Shown piece by piece: positions 63,878 to 64,000 of a stretch of DNA of 64,000 nt. The notes under the pieces are model-generated. The model had not been told where the DNA came from. It searched no databases and saw only the letters and a list, made by a program, of their open reading frames with translations. Origin of the DNA: Oscillospiraceae bacterium. GTDB taxonomy: Bacteria; Bacillota; Clostridia; Oscillospirales; Ruminococcaceae. The translations under genes were made by a program, and so were the position numbers. Within the stretch, counting starts at the first letter, position 1. Every line of letters starts with the position of its first letter. The stretch lies in contig JAFTTI010000021.1 of assembly GCA_017466865.1 (NCBI GenBank), forward strand, positions 124,001 through 188,000, in the 5' to 3' direction.

Positions 63878-64000
63878 TTGGCACTCTCCAAAGAGGCTAA
63901 GCGTGCTTATAAAAAAGCACAGAAAGCCCAGAACAAAAAGAGAAAGCGTCATTGGCTGATTATTCAGTACGGCGACTCCAAAAAAGAAATAATGAGTAAG
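63878..64000 (+). CDS. Start of an unidentified basic protein (partial)
   Basis: A TTG at 63878 behind GGAAGTGAG opens a frame that is still open at the window edge. The first 41 residues are Lys/Arg-rich (AKRAYKKAQKAQNKKRKRHW) followed by LIIQYGDSKKEI. I recognise no family. The call as a gene rests on the ribosome binding site and on continuity with the upstream operon. Confidence 0.45.
   Translation, partial: MALSKEAKRAYKKAQKAQNKKRKRHWLIIQYGDSKKEIMSK

Noticed and set aside
1..64000. CRISPR array, prophage or insertion sequence
   Set aside because: No regularly spaced repeats, integrase, transposase or phage structural genes were seen.

Overview
The window reads as chromosome of a low-GC, anaerobic, endospore-forming Gram-positive bacterium of the class Clostridia; Oscillospirales/Ruminococcaceae-like is my guess. 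Pointers are a gerA-type germinant receptor operon, a SpoIID-domain protein with peptidoglycan-binding repeats, sigma-A promoters of the TTGACA/TTGCAA-17-TATAAT type, a cysteine T-box, GGAGG ribosome binding sites with frequent TTG starts, NfnAB, type III pantothenate kinase and recA-recX-rimO-pgsA gene order. I see no phage, insertion sequence, CRISPR array or rRNA. Gene density is high and most of the window is core chromosome.

Layout. 0-5.5 kb: end of an ATPase/kinase gene, a DUF1385 protein, prmC, recA, recX, rimO, pgsA on the + strand. 5.5-9.4 kb: cysteine T-box, cysE, cysS and two cyclophilin-like proteins. 9.5-13.4 kb: murA, walJ-type hydrolase, a lipoprotein, rlmH behind an unusual repeat-rich leader. 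13.4-15.9 kb (minus): three genes centred on peptidoglycan-binding/SpoIID domains. 16-21 kb: small membrane protein, RNase P RNA (minus), amidohydrolase, lone mazF, cyclophilin, mntP under a yybP-ykoY (Mn2+) riboswitch, LCP-like protein, DUF1273 protein. 21-30 kb: alr, sugar-nucleotide-type epimerase, radical SAM protein, ECF S component with coaX, CCA-adding enzyme, DUF368, sirtuin, orphan pilin. 30-36.5 kb: flavin reductase, leuA-leuC-leuD-leuB, MaoC, nitroreductase. 36.6-41.8 kb: nrdR, DUF4363/DUF421 pair, divergent gerA operon with a shortened C subunit. 41.8-46.6 kb: lepA, two small membrane proteins, hemW, aminotransferase.

46.7-56.8 kb (minus) is the most unusual part: eight tightly packed, partly overlapping genes. 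In transcription order they are a degenerate sensor-kinase-like protein, a CDP-archaeol-synthase (CarS/DUF46) family protein, a rifampin-phosphotransferase-like dikinase, a phosphatidylserine synthase, a phosphatidylserine decarboxylase, a UbiA-family prenyltransferase, a second dikinase-like protein and a GNAT acyl/acetyltransferase. All but the first and perhaps last act on lipid head groups, CDP-lipids or prenyl chains in known families. I propose that the operon encodes a self-contained pathway for a modified or non-standard phospholipid; this is inference.

57-64 kb: gap (GAPDH) with strong-expression codon use, nfnA-nfnB, a 57-residue DUF4177 protein and tRNA-Leu(CAG) on the minus strand, then a cysteine desulfurase-thiI-pncC run and the start of another gene cut by the window end. 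The desulfurase probably supplies persulfide sulfur to ThiI for 4-thiouridine in tRNA.
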